A stretch of DNA of 64,000 bases from Pempheris klunzingeri (lineage: Eukaryota; Chordata; Actinopteri; Acropomatiformes; Pempheridae): positions 17,910,644 through 17,974,643 of the forward strand of contig NC_092034.1 in the NCBI RefSeq assembly GCF_042242105.1, in the 5' to 3' direction. Position 1 is the first letter of the stretch. Each line of letters begins with the position of its first letter. The translations under genes and the position numbers were made by a program. Below, piece after piece: positions 25,873 through 37,346 of the stretch. The notes below the pieces were generated by a model. It saw only the letters and a list, made by a program, of their open reading frames with translations, was not told the DNA's origin and did no database searches.

Positions 25873-27480
25873 TACCAGTGTCTCAGATTCTAATAAATTC
25901 TAATAGTCTATTTGAGGATTTTCAGTCAGGTTTTAGAGCGAACCATAGCACAGAGACAGCACTGGTGAAGGTTACAAACCACCTCCTTATGGCATCAGAC
26001 AGAGGACTTCTCTCTGTCCTGGTCTTGTTAGACCTGAGTGCTGCTTTCGACACCATTGACCATCACATCCTGTTACAGAGACTGGAACAGTTCATTGGTA
26101 TAAAAGGAACCACATTAAGCTGGTTTAAGTCCTATTTATCAGAACGATTTCAGTTTGTAGTCCTCCGTCCACACTAAAGTTAGACATGGAGTTCCTCAAG
26201 GCTCAGTGCTTGGACCGATACTATTTACCTTATATATGCTTCCTCTGGGTAATATTATCAAGAAGCACTCCACTGTTATTTCCACTGTGATGTAGATGAT
26301 ACCCAATTATACTTATAAATAAAGCCAGATAAATCCAATCAGTTGAGTAAACTTCAAGTCTGCCTTAAGGACATAAAGTCCTGGATGAGCAGCAACTTTC
26401 TGCTGCTAAACTCAGATAAAACTGAAGTTATTGTGCTCTGCCCTAAACACCTTAGAGACACATTTTCTAACAATATAGCTACTCTGGATGGCATTACTCT
26501 GGCCTCCAGCTCCACTGTGATGAATCTTTGTCCTTTAACTCCCACATTAAACAGATTTCTTTAATATTGCTAAAATCAGGCCCATCCTGTCTATAGATGA
26601 TGCAGAAAAATTTGTCCACACATTTGTCACTTCTAGGTTGGACTATTGCAACTCCTTATTATCAGACTGCCCCAATAAGTCGTTAAAGACTCTCCAGCTG
26701 GTCCAGAACGCTGCTGCTCGTGTTCTGATGAGAACTAAGAGAAGAGACCATATTTCTCCTGTACTGGCTTCTTTTCATTGGCTTCCAGGAAAATCTAGAA
26801 AAGAGTTTAAAATCCTTCTCCTCACCTACAAGGTTCTTAATGGTCAGGCTCCATCATATCTTAAAGAGCTCATAGTACCGTACTACCCCACTAGAGCACT
26901 GCGCTCCCAGACTGCAGGTCTACTGGTGGTTCCTAAAGTCCTCTAAAGTAGTGATGGAGCCAGAGCTTTCAGCTATCAGGCTCCTCTCCTGTGGAATCTC
27001 CTTCCAGTTTGGGTTCTACATTTAAGAGTAGACTAAAAACCTTCCTTAGTGACAAAGCCTATAGTTTAGGGCTGGATCAGGCCTTGGAGCAGCCCCTAGT
27101 TATGCTGCTATAGGCTTAGACTGCTGGGGGACTCCCATGATGCACTGGGCTCCTCTCTCCTCCTCTTCCTCTCCATCCTGATGCTTCACGTCTCTTTAAT
27201 GTCTGTTACTAACTTGGTATCTTCCCCAGAGCCTTTCTGTGCTTTTCTCATCTCTCAGGTTCCTGTGGATCCTGGTCCTGGTTCTCCTGCTGTGGTTCTC
27301 TGGCTTCATGAATCACTGCTGTGGATCGTCATTCACATCCACTTTTTACTGATATTAGTCGTGTTATTATTATTCATATATTAACTACTGTCATGTTTTT
27401 CAATGCTACCATATTGCTAATTATCAGCCACATTCCTGTTGACAGTACTATAGCTGCTGTTATTATTTTGGACAGTATTT
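25873..27480 (+). pseudogene. L2-type LINE fragment (reverse transcriptase, 5' truncated)
   Basis: Frames at 25878-26177, 26343-26564 and 26638-26946 give reverse transcriptase pieces: [35 protein letters not shown] (motif A), a degraded [10 protein letters not shown] (nucleotides 26190-26225), and VDDTQLYL where YADD is expected. Stops and frameshifts make it inactive. The 3' UTR continues to about 27480. A longer copy of the same family lies in inverted orientation at 28885-32690. Confidence 0.85.
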
Positions 27481-27551
27481 GTTGCACAACGCGACGGTGT
27501 TCATTCATCTTTGACTGACACATGATCCACTGTGCCACCCCGGCTGTCTAG

Positions 27552-27728
<177 letters not shown>

Positions 27729-27818
27729 TAGTTTCAAAACCATACCTCACAGAAAATTCGGGTTTATCTCTAATGGTGTCTTTACAATAAAAACCCTCGA
27801 TGTAATGAAAAAACCTGT

Positions 27819-27900
27819 CGCTGCGAGCAGGGTTCGAACCTGCGCGGGAAGATCCCATTGGATTTCAAGTCCAACGCCTTAACCACTCGGCCATCGCAGC
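27819..27900 (-). tRNA. tRNA-Ser (TGA)
   Basis: An 82-nt class II tRNA with the long variable arm typical of serine. Acceptor GCTGCGA pairs TCGCAGC, anticodon TGA lies at 27865-27867, and the B box is GGTTCGAACCC. A run of six T on the minus strand (27808-27813) follows as Pol III terminator. It faces tRNA-Thr(AGT), with 191 bp between their 3' ends. Stems are intact. Confidence 0.97.
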
Positions 27901-28237
27901 CTGTTAACATTAGAAGGGGAACCTATCGATACATAAATGATGATGTATGTCGATGTGGTTGTTGCAGTTGCTCCGATGACCAGGATTGCAGGCCAATTCA
28001 TTTTCTCGGGCGATTCTTTTCACTATGGATGTAGTATATTTTTGGCCACAGGCAGAACATTGGTGGCGCTGGGAAGAGATTCCTCCGATAGCCAGCAAAT
28101 GACGAGAGGGCGCCCTGCGAGCTCCTCTGTACTGATGCTGTTGTTTTTTACACACTATCTATGTAGCTTTATTACACAGCGCTTATTTATAACAACTGCA
28201 ATGAGATCACCGTCAAGAGCGTTAATGGGTGACGTGT
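27901..28237. other. Spacer after the tRNA pair, nothing recognised
   Basis: No repeat or gene could be assigned. Open frames of 81-101 residues on both strands show no family features. Confidence 0.5.
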
Positions 28238-28651
28238 GCTAAATGGTCTGTACTTGTATGGAACCTTTCGAGTCATTTCAACAACTCAAAGCGCTCTCTA
28301 GCCCCCACCTGTGGGTGGAGGAGACCCTGGAAAAATAGCAGCAGCAGGAAGAAGAAGAAGAAGAAGATGATGACCAAGTATAGATGTAAAAAACTAGAGT
28401 GTACAAAGAGTGTGAAGAAGGCTTTGAGGAGCAATGGTGCAAAAATGCTGGAATAAATATTCTAATATTATAATATAATATAATAAATGCCTATGTACAG
28501 GTTCCATTAGACACCTGAGGCAGGTATATAGAGTAGGATGGGGGTGTGCAGAGCACAGTAATGGTGTGTGAACCAAAACTGGATTGTATGTAACGTAACA
28601 GCACCTTGAGTGGTTGAAATGACTAGACTGGAAAGGTGCTGAACAAATACA
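28238..28651. mobile_element. Short inverted-repeat (MITE-like) element
   Basis: The left end 'aaatggtctgtacttgtatg' and following 'gagtcatttcaac.actcaa' match the reverse complement of the right end (28590-28651), giving imperfect inverted repeats of about 60 bp. The interior has a (GAA)n stretch near 28350 and no transposase. The ends match a common fish non-autonomous repeat whose interior is seen at 14095-14335. Confidence 0.65.
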
Positions 28652-28654
28652 GAC

Positions 28655-28740
28655 ATTTAAGATAAGATAAGATAAGATAAGCCTTTATTTATCCCACAGT
28701 GGGGAAAGTCACATTGTTGTCAGCAGCAGTTCACAAATAC
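28655..28740 (-). repeat. LINE 3' end with (GATAA)n tail
   Basis: On the minus strand the sequence ends 'gggataaataaaggc' followed by tandem TTATC units (28660-28681 in plus coordinates). This is a classic LINE 3' terminus with a short tandem tail. It is followed on the plus strand by AT-rich simple sequence to about 28870. Confidence 0.6.
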
Positions 28741-28884
28741 ACACATAGAAATATAAAATATAGAAATACCAATATTATTACCAATATTATTATTGGTAAT
28801 ATAATATAATATAATATAATAATATAATATTATTACAATTAAATAAGACATTTCAGTTTTCATTTTGTGTTTTTAAATATTCTG

Positions 28885-31800
28885 AAATCAATTCAATTCA
28901 GTTCAATTCAATTTTTCAATTCAATTTATTTTGTATAGCCCAATATCACAACAGAGTTGTCTCACAGTGCTTTACAAAGTTCACTGAAATAAACAAGAAG
29001 TGTAAGTGAACAAACAATCTAATAAAGAGTCCAGCAGTCGATGAGGCCAATGGATCGGTCCGATGGATCAGTCCGAGGCATCACCTGCCCTTTATGACCC
29101 TCCTTCTTCGGGAAGGAAAAACTCAAAAAACCCAGTGGGAAAAGAGAAACCTCCGGGAGCACCACAGTGAAGGAGAGATCCAGCTCCCAAGGACGGACAG
29201 GCTGTAGCCTTGGACAGACGCACATCCATTGGCTGGTGGAGAACCACATCAGCAGGACCAGGACCAGGATCCAGAGGAACCCGAGGACCACATCAGCAGA
29301 ACCAGGACCAGGATCCACAGGAACCAGATAACCACATCAGCGGGACAGAGACCAGGACCCACAGGAACCAGAGAACCACATCAGCAGGGCCAGGACCAGG
29401 ATCCACAGGATCCACAGGAACCTGAGAGATGAGAAAGCACAGAAAGGCTCCGGGGAAGATAGCAAGTTAGAGGCAGACATTTGGCTGACATGAGACATAA
29501 CGATGGAGAGGAAGAGGAGGATAGAGAATAGAGGAGCTCAGTGCACCATAGGAGTCCCCCGGCAGTCAGAGCCTATAGCAGCATAACTAGGGGCTGGTCT
29601 AAGGCCTGAGCCAGCCCTTAAATATATGCTTTGTCAAAAAGGAAGGTTTTTAGTCTACTCTTAAATGTAGAGAGGGTGTCTGCCCCTGAACCCAAACTGG
29701 AAGGAGGTTCCACAGGAGAGGGGCCTGATAGCTGAAGGCTCTGCCTGCTGAACTACTTTTGGAGACTTTGGGAACCACCAGTAGGCCTGCATTCTGGGAG
29801 CACAGTGCTCTAGTGGGGTAGTACGGTACTATAAGCTCTTTAAGTTATGATGGGGCCTGACCCTTAAGAGCCTTGTAAGTGAGGAGAAGGATTTTAAACT
29901 CTATTATAGATTTTACTGGAAGCCAATGAAGAGAAGCCAGTGCAGGAGAAATGTGGTCTCTTCTTTTAGTTCTCGTCAGAATTCTGGACCAGCTGGAGAG
30001 TCTTTAACGATTTATTGGGGCAGCCTGATAATAAGGAGTTACAATAGTCCAACCTAGAAGTGACAAATGCATGGACTCATTTTTCTGCATCATCTGTGGA
30101 TATGATGGGCCTGATTTTAGCAATATTACGTAGATGGAAAAAGGCAGTTCTAGAAATCTGTTTAATGTGGGAGTTAAAGGACAAATCCTGATCAAAGGTG
30201 ACTCCCAGATTCCTCACAGTGGAGCTGGAGGCCAGATTAATGCCGTCCAGAGCAGTTATGGTAGTAGAAAAGCTGTCTCTGAGGTGTCTGGGGCCAAGCA
30301 GAATAACTTCAGTTTTATCTGAATTTAGCAGCAGAAAGTTGCTGTTCAACCAGGACTTTATGTCCTTAAGGCAGATTTGAAGTTTAGCCAACTGATTGTG
30401 TTCATCTGGCTTTATTGATAAATATAATTGTGTATCATCTGCATAACAGTGGAAATTAATGGAGTGCTTCCTGATAATATTACCCAGAGGAAGCATATAT
30501 AAGATAAAGAGTATTGGTCCAAGCACTGAACCTTGTGGAACTCCATGTCTAACTTTAGTGTGGACAGAGGATTCATTGTTAATATGTACAAACTGAAATC
30601 GATCTAATAAATAGGACTTAAACCAGCTTAATGCAGTTCCTTTTATACCAATGAACTGTTCCAGTCTCTGTAACAGGATGTGATGGTCAATGGTGACGAA
30701 AGCAGCACTCAGGTCTAACAAGACCAGGACAGAGAGAAGTCCTCTGTCTGATGCCATAAGGAGGTGGTTTGTAACCTTCACCAGTGCTGTCTCTGTGCTA
30801 TGGTTCGCTCTAAAACCTGACTGAAAATCCTCAAATAGACTATTAGAATTTAAAAAATTACACAGCTGATTAGCTACGACTTTCTCCAGGATCTTGGAGA
30901 GAAAGGGAAGGTTGGATATAGGTCTATAGTTGGCTAATACACCTGAATCAAGAGTGGGCTTTTTCAGGAGAGGTTTAATTACTGCTATTTTAAAGGACTG
31001 TGGTACATAGCCTGTTAGTAAAGACTGATTTGTCATATCCAGTAAGGACGTGTTAATTAGGGGCAGGACCTCCTTAAGTAGTCCAGTAGGAATGGGGTCT
31101 AGGAGACATGTTGACGGTCTGGATGAGGAGATTATTGAGGCCAATTCAGCAAGATCAATTGGAGAAAAAGAGTCCAAGTACACATCAGGTGTAACAGCTG
31201 TGTCTATGGTTCCTAAGTTTGAAGTTGGACCAGACCCTGTTGAGGGCAGGAGGTGCTGAATTTTGTCTCTAATAGTTAGAATTTTATCATTACAGAAGCT
31301 CATGAAGTCGTTACTGCTGAGCTCTAAGGGAACACAAGGATCAATAGAGTTCTGGCTCTTTGTCAGCCTGGCTAACGTGCTGAACAGAAATCTAGGGTTG
31401 CTTTTATTTTCTTCTATTAACGAGGAGTACTAGTCTGCTCTGGCATTACAGAGGGCCTTTCCATAGGTTTTAAGACTATTTTGCCAGATTAAATGGGAGT
31501 CTTCCAATTTGGTGGCACGCCATGTCCTTTCTAGCTTTCGTGAATGTTGCTTAAGATCACGTGTCTGGGAGTTATACCAGGGAGCTTGTCTCTTTTCTTT
31601 AATTCTCTTCTTTTTTAGAGGGGCGATAGAGTCTAGTGTCATTCGCAGTGAACCTGCAGCACTATCGACCAGATAATCAATTTGGGAGGGGCTGAGATTA
31701 ACATGGGGGTCATCCACAGCACAGGGACACACTGGCTGAAATACTGAAGGAATCACCTCCCTAAATTTGGCAGCAGCACTATCAGATAAGGATCTAGTGA

Positions 31801-32690
31801 GGACCTCCCTGTCATATAGAGCATAGTCCAGTAACAGGAAATGTTATCAGGTAATGGTCTGATAAAATAGAGTGGGAAGACTGTTAACTGTTCAGTTTCA
31901 ACACCATGAGCCAAAACAAGGTCAAGAGTGTGGTTAAAACAGTGAGTTGGTTCATTTACACTCTGGGAGAAGCCAATTGAGTCCAAAAGTGAGACAAAGG
32001 CAGTGCTGAGACCATCATTATCGAGGGCGGTACACTGTGACAACCAACACTGGTTTTAGAGTTTTCCAGGTTGGGTGTGAAAAACTAAGAACAAGGCTTT
32101 CAAAGGAGGTATAATTAAGTTTGGGTCTAGGTTGGACTATTAAACTAGAGTTAAAGATTGCTGCAACTCCACCTCCTTGTCCAGAATCTCTGGGAAATAT
32201 GAGTATTAGTATGACTGGGAGGAGTGGCCTCATTAAGTGGTCAGATATCAGATCATTTACAGCTTTGGATGGCAGAGATCTGATGTTTAAAAGTCCACAT
32301 TTCTCTCCTGTCCTGTTTCATAGGGCCAATGGTGGTATTAACTCTGATTAAATGTTTAGGCTGAACTCCTCTCCTGTTGGACTTAATAGATCTAAAAGGT
32401 GGTCGGGGGACAGACACAGTCTCTATGGGATGTTGGGTGGGTGACTGTACTAATGGAGGAGCAGAGAAGTGTGTAAGACTGCAGCTCTGCCTCCTGGTCT
32501 CGACTCTGGATTGTCAAGTTTTAGGATTTATAGACTTCGCCATATTTCTAGATAAGAGCGCAGCTACGTCCAAAGTGGGATGGATGCCGTCTCTTCTATG
32601 AGACCAGGTTTTCCCCAGAAAGACTTCCAATTGTCTATGTATCCCACATTGTTAGCTGGGCACCACCTCGACAGCCAGCGGTTAAATGAT
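28885..32690 (-). pseudogene. Long L2-type LINE: esterase end, endonuclease, reverse transcriptase
   Basis: Read on the minus strand. At 32690-32564 there is the end of an esterase-like domain (SSFNRWLSRW..., then RDGIHP-like residues). At 32233-31430 are endonuclease and linker pieces in two to three frames, ending at a stop at 31430. The reverse transcriptase occupies an open 408-residue frame at 31303-30077 with [16 protein letters not shown], motif [22 protein letters not shown] and an intact YADD. The 3' UTR runs to about 28885 and ends in an ATTGAA-rich tail. Stops and frameshifts before and after the reverse transcriptase make it defective. A further 5' part lies at 35870-36560, beyond a hAT transposase gene. 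Confidence 0.85.
29237..29430. repeat. Tandem repeat (about 55-60 bp units) in the LINE 3' UTR
   Basis: About three and a half copies of a unit containing 'aaccacatcagcag' and 'accaggatccacaggaacc'. The inverted LINE copy (about 27260-27310) has roughly one unit, so the array expanded in this copy. Confidence 0.8.
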
Positions 32691-33066
32691 GACATTAGTG
32701 ATGTGACGTTCGCGAACGAGTCGAGTCTTTTGAACGGCTCTTTTAAGTGAACGATGAGAACCGATTCGCAGTTGCGAGCCGTTCGTTTGCGAGCCGTTCT
32801 CATGCAAATTACTCACACTGCCTTCACGTGTCACCTGTGTGCATTGAGTCTGAGTTGTTCACGCTACCTTCACGTGAACCACTAATGACGTCCCTGAGTT
32901 TGAGTTGTCCTCAGCATGCTCCATTCACGTGAACGCAGCTATACATGCGCAGTTGACTTAGGGGAGGAGATATTACAGAGCGCAGCCCGACCGGACTAAA
33001 GGCATTTGCTGGTGTATAAGGGAGGAGGAGATTTCACCGCATGAAAAAAAACAAAAAAAAAAAAAA

Positions 33067-35298
33067 ATGAGCCAAAGGAAACGTAGCAGCATTTGGATGC
33101 ACTTTTCTGGGGACGACAGGCAAGGTAAAGCACAATGCAATATTTGTCGGAAAAACATCTCTTTCAAGTCCGGATCAACAAACAACTTACACCGCCATAT
33201 GAAAACTCAGCACCCGACAATAATAGTGTCAGATGTCAGAAAAGAACGAACTGACTCCGGCACTAATGAGAGTGACGTCTCTGTCAGTCCCTCTTTCACT
33301 GAGTCCGCTAGTTCTGCCTCCACATCAGCTAGTGTGAGACGCCATGCCACTGTTATTCTGTCTTCAGCACCAGCATCACCTGACGCTCCCTCAGACACCA
33401 CTGGGCCCACATCATTATCTGGCAAAGGACCTTCCTCTTCCACACAAACCATTCCTGCCACAAGAACCAAACAAACATGTCTCACTCAATACAGTTTTGC
33501 CACACCTGCCTTGACCCCATTGAGACAGGCAAAAATTGATGAAGAACTCTCTAAAATGATTGCCACTGACTTTCAGCCATTCAAGATTGTGGAAGATAGA
33601 GGATTTAAAAAGTTCTGCAATGCTCTCAATCCCTCCTACACTCTTCTAAGCAGGAGGGTAATATCCCAGGAAGTATTTGATATGTATGAGAGGGAAGCAG
33701 CATCATTGAAAAAGCGTGTGTCCAAAGCATCAGCTGTGTGCCTTACAACAGACTGCTGGACATCAAGAGTGACGACCTCATTTATGTCTGTAACGTGCCA
33801 CTTCATTGAAGACTTTAAAATGCACTCCTGCCTACTTGACTGTTTTGAATTTAATGAGCGACACACAGCAGACAACCTGGCAAGGAAGCTACAGAATATT
33901 GCAGCAGAGTGGGACATTGAGAAGAAAGTGGTGTGCTGCTTACCAGACAATGCTGCAAACATAACAAAAGCTATCCAAATCACAGGATGGACCCACCTTC
34001 CGTGTCTGGCTCACACAATAAACCTTATGGTTAAAGATGCCCTTAAAAGTCAACAACAGATCCTTGAAAAAGTGAAAGAGGCAGCTGAATACTTCCACAG
34101 AAGCACAGTGGGTGCTGAAAAATTGAAAGAAACACAGCTCCAAATGAAAATGGACATACTACGGCTCAAACAGGACTGTGTCACCAGATGGAATTCCACC
34201 TATTACATGTTGCAAAGCTTCCTCATTAATAAAAACCCCATCATCTCCACCCTGGCCGTCACAAATCAGTCGGAACTCTATCTCAAAATGAATGGACCAT
34301 TTTGCAGGAGATGTGCACCATCCTTAAGCCATTCGAAGAGGTCACTGTGGAACTGAGTGCAGAAAGGTATGTAGCCAGCTGGTCAGCAGTAGATTTCTAT
34401 AGTATGCATGAAATTCCCTGATAATTAATGAATTAATTTGAGATCATAAGATACTTGTGTAAAAAAGTGCAATATATCACTGTTAGTGTAATTGTATCAT
34501 TCTAACAATATTCATTATTTCCTCACTAGCTATGTGACTGTCTCAAAGGTAATCGTGCTGGCCAGGGGACTGCAGAGAGCCACGTCAGATTTTCAGAGGA
34601 GGGCAACAACCCAGGAGGCAAAACACATGGCCAACTGTCTGCTTTCAAATATGTCCATTAAATTCCGCAGAATGAAATATAACCACACTCTTGCAGATGC
34701 TGCTGCACTTGATCCCCGATTTAAAAAGATGGCTTTCACTGACAGCAGTGCAGCAGATGAAGCCTTTCAAAGAGTAACAACTGCAGCAGCAAGACTCCAA
34801 AGCAGCAGTGAACCCACCCAGCAGCCAGTCCTTGAGGAAGGAGAGGGCAGTGCTGCACCAGAGTCGGTTGTTTGGAGCTATTTCCATAAACAGGTAAAGG
34901 TAACAAATATAATTCACATTTTTCTTTAAATTTAGTAGGATGTATAATATCACATTTCATTATAAAATGGTTTTATCTTCCACCCCTGTGAGCAGCTAGC
35001 TGGAGCAGTGGCAACCAGAAACACCACAGCAGGTGCCATCATGGAGATGCAGGGTTATCTGGAGGAGCATCTTCTCCCGAAAAATGAAGATCCCCTTGTG
35101 TGGTGGAAAAGCCGGGCCCTTGTATACCCTAGCCTTACCAACATCATGGTCAAGAAGCTCTGTTTAGTGGCAACATCAGTTCCATCTGAAAGAGTGTTCT
35201 CGAAGACAGGACAAATAATATCAGAGAGGAGAAGTCGCCTCAAGCCGGCAAAAGTAAGAGCTCTTGTCTTCCTCAACTCGAATTTGCCGAAGGATTAG
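33067..35298 (+). pseudogene. ZBED/hAT transposase gene, three exons, one frameshift
   Basis: Exons 33067-34366, 34530-34893 and 34996-35298; both introns are GT-AG and join in frame (GCAGAAAG|GTATGT, then CAG|GTAAAG). The N terminus has a BED zinc finger (CNIC...NNLHRHMKTQH, residues 20-50). The catalytic core includes TTDCWTSR and PCLAHTINLMV. The last exon has the hATC dimerisation domain (SVPSERVFSKTGQIISERR). Exon 1 shifts frame near 34285, so the open frame ends at 34356 while the matching protein continues in another frame. It would cut and paste its own element if intact; as it stands it is probably dead. A domesticated ZBED gene is unlikely given the frameshift. Confidence 0.85.
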
Positions 35299-35800
35299 GA
35301 GAGGCAGCAGAACCAACAAAGGACGCAGCTGCTTAATATTTCAGAGATATCTTTAATTTAGTTTACACTTATTGTTTACACTTTGTTATTGTTTACATTC
35401 TGATGTAGATTGATTCAAGCGGGTTTGAGTTTCTGTTTGTAAAGTTCGAGTGTACACACACACACACACCAGGTATTGCATTCACATTTTATCATATCCT
35501 AATTTTTATTCTAGTTTTATTTATATTTTTTAATATACATATATATTTTTATTCTTATTTATTATTTTTGTATTTTTTCTGTCTTGTTAAAATGTTTGTA
35601 AAAATTGTGAAAATTTGACAGTAAAGTTGTTTTGCATGGAAATTCATCTGCAGCCTGCGTAGTTTTTTTTGTACCACAAAGTTTTTAAGGTGAGGGAAAA
35701 TTCAAAATAGTGATCTCACTGTCAAAGCATGGGGTTATGGCACCACCTTATAGACTGTTTACAATGAAATCACAAGCCAAATGAAATTATGATCAATATT

Positions 35801-35858
35801 TCAGAATAACTCCCACCAATAGAGTATTGGTGGGATGTGTAAATCTGAATTATTCTGA
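35801..35858. repeat. Nested perfect palindrome (hairpin)
   Basis: The inner stem is TCCCACCAATA and TATTGGTGGGA with a 3-nt loop (35811-35835). The outer stem is TCAGAATAA (35801-35809) and TTATTCTGA (35850-35858). It lies between the hAT coding end and the LINE piece; its role is unknown. Confidence 0.85.
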
Positions 35859-35869
35859 ACTTCTGAATT

Positions 35870-36560
35870 TGATTCTATGTTGCCCGCTCTGGCCCCCGGG
35901 ATGCACTTAACTATGTTCGCTGGGGCCGCTAGCTTCACGTTCCTGACCAGAGTCTGTTTCTCAGCGGGTGTGTCGCTGAGTGGGGAGAAACGGTTGGACA
36001 CCTGAAGGTGGTGGTGCACCGTGGGCTTCTCCTTTGGGCTATGTTTCAGTCACCCAGCCGCCCTGGTTTCGCGGCTGCGCGGGAACCGCCGGGTGAGTAG
36101 GAGCTAAGCTAGGTCGGCCCGCACCGGCTACTGGGGGCTGGCTAGCTACAGCTGACTTATGCTCCATGGTGCGGAACCTTGTCTCCAACTCACTAAGCCT
36201 CGCCTCCAGTAGGCTACAGTGAATAAACTACACTTATTACAGGTACCAGTTTCACTAAAGGAGGCCGAGGAATAGCTAAACATTGAGCACACTGAGCAGG
36301 AGACTGAGAGGGAGAGAGAGAAGCCATTGTAGAGGTTTTAGCTTTAGTTTTTTTAAGCTAGCAAGTGATTTAGATACAAAGCTACAGAAATAGCGAGATA
36401 ATCACCACAGGGAAGTGAGACCTATGTACGCAGGTTTTAAATTTAAATGTACAGCTGGTGGTTAGGACAGTAAAGCGTGAAAATAGATCCAGTGGAGACA
36501 AAGGAATGTGAGACGCTGTTGATAGCACAGTACACGGAAACTCCGATAGCCGGAAATGAC
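35870..36560 (-). pseudogene. 5' part of the L2-type LINE (coiled coil, linker)
   Basis: Minus-strand translation gives LEARLSELETRFRTME (coiled-coil-like), a Pro/Ala-rich linker and [18 protein letters not shown], as in fish L2 ORFs upstream of the esterase domain. Stops interrupt it. Together with 32690-32564 it looks like one LINE interrupted by the hAT element. Confidence 0.6.
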
Positions 36561-36572
36561 GCTTACTGTATA

Positions 36573-37346
36573 GTGATGGGAATTTCGGCTCTTTCGGCTC
36601 CCAAGTGGCTCCTCAGATTTTTTTTGTTGCTTCAATAAATGTATTACTAAATTATGTGTAATAATAATATAATAATATATAGAATATTTATTGTTTATAT
36701 TGCCTTATTGATTTGAAATTATTTAATTTTACTGGGGTCATAGAGCTCTGGGCTGTCGGTCTTGGTGGCTGTGGTGTTGTTCTGGATAATGCTGTAGACA
36801 TTGTAGGAGCAGTAGACACACTGGCACCTTCATTAACAGCAGCTTCCCTTGCTTGTCTTTCCTCCTCTAACTGAATTGATGGGTGAACAGTACACACATG
36901 CCTGTGCAGGTTATTTGTGGAGCCTGCCTGATGTGAAATTTTAATTTAGCAAAGTCTGCACTCTGCCTTTGAACTATCAATATTAAAAAATAAATAAATA
37001 AATAAATATCATATTAAAATGTGTCCAAATATTTCTACATTTTCTGTCGCTCATGTTTCTCACCTGTCCTGCCTGCAGTCTGACTTGTAGCAGTGCTCTC
37101 TCTCGCTCTCTTGTCTCTCCCTCACTCCAGTTTCTGTGCTCACTGCGCAGTGTCTATACCCCCCCCCCTTCCCGCTCAGTGTGGACACATAGACACCACC
37201 ACACATCTTGACCAATCACGTGCAGCTTTAACAGAAAAAAGACGAGAAAAACAAACATATCGGCTCCCGATCAGGAGCCGGCTCCTGTCGTTCACTTCAA
37301 ATAGCCGGCTCTAAGAACCAGATCGTTCGCGACCGACACATCACTA
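36573..37346 (-). mobile_element. Internally deleted hAT copy with BED-finger remnant
   Basis: The left end 'tagtgatgggaatttcggct' and the reverse complement of the right end ('tagtgatgtgtcggtcgcga') are hAT-type termini. Minus-strand reading of 36990-36690 gives a broken BED finger (NNLHRH.CTVHP) followed by a Ser/Thr/Pro-rich stretch, with a stop inside the finger. The catalytic core is missing. This is a non-autonomous derivative. Confidence 0.7.

Larger units (their letters stand above)
32698..37346. mobile_element. hAT transposon region with matching outer ends
   Basis: The left end 'tagtgatgtgacgttcgcga' (32698) and the reverse complement of the right end at 37323-37346 match in 22 of 24 positions. 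Both ends are followed inward by an AAGTGAACGA word and GGCTC words, so they belong to one hAT family. The span holds a transposase gene (33067-35298), a piece of L2-type LINE (35870-36560) and a second, deleted hAT copy (36573-37346). No clear 8-bp target duplication was found at the outer ends. It may be two elements rather than one. Confidence 0.55.

Noticed and set aside
27910-28242. Overlapping small open frames after the tRNA pair
   Set aside because: Both strands are open over similar lengths with no family features, suggesting chance.
33067-35298. A domesticated ZBED host gene
   Set aside because: A frameshift near 34285 breaks the product, and hAT-type terminal repeats lie close by, so a decayed transposon is simpler.
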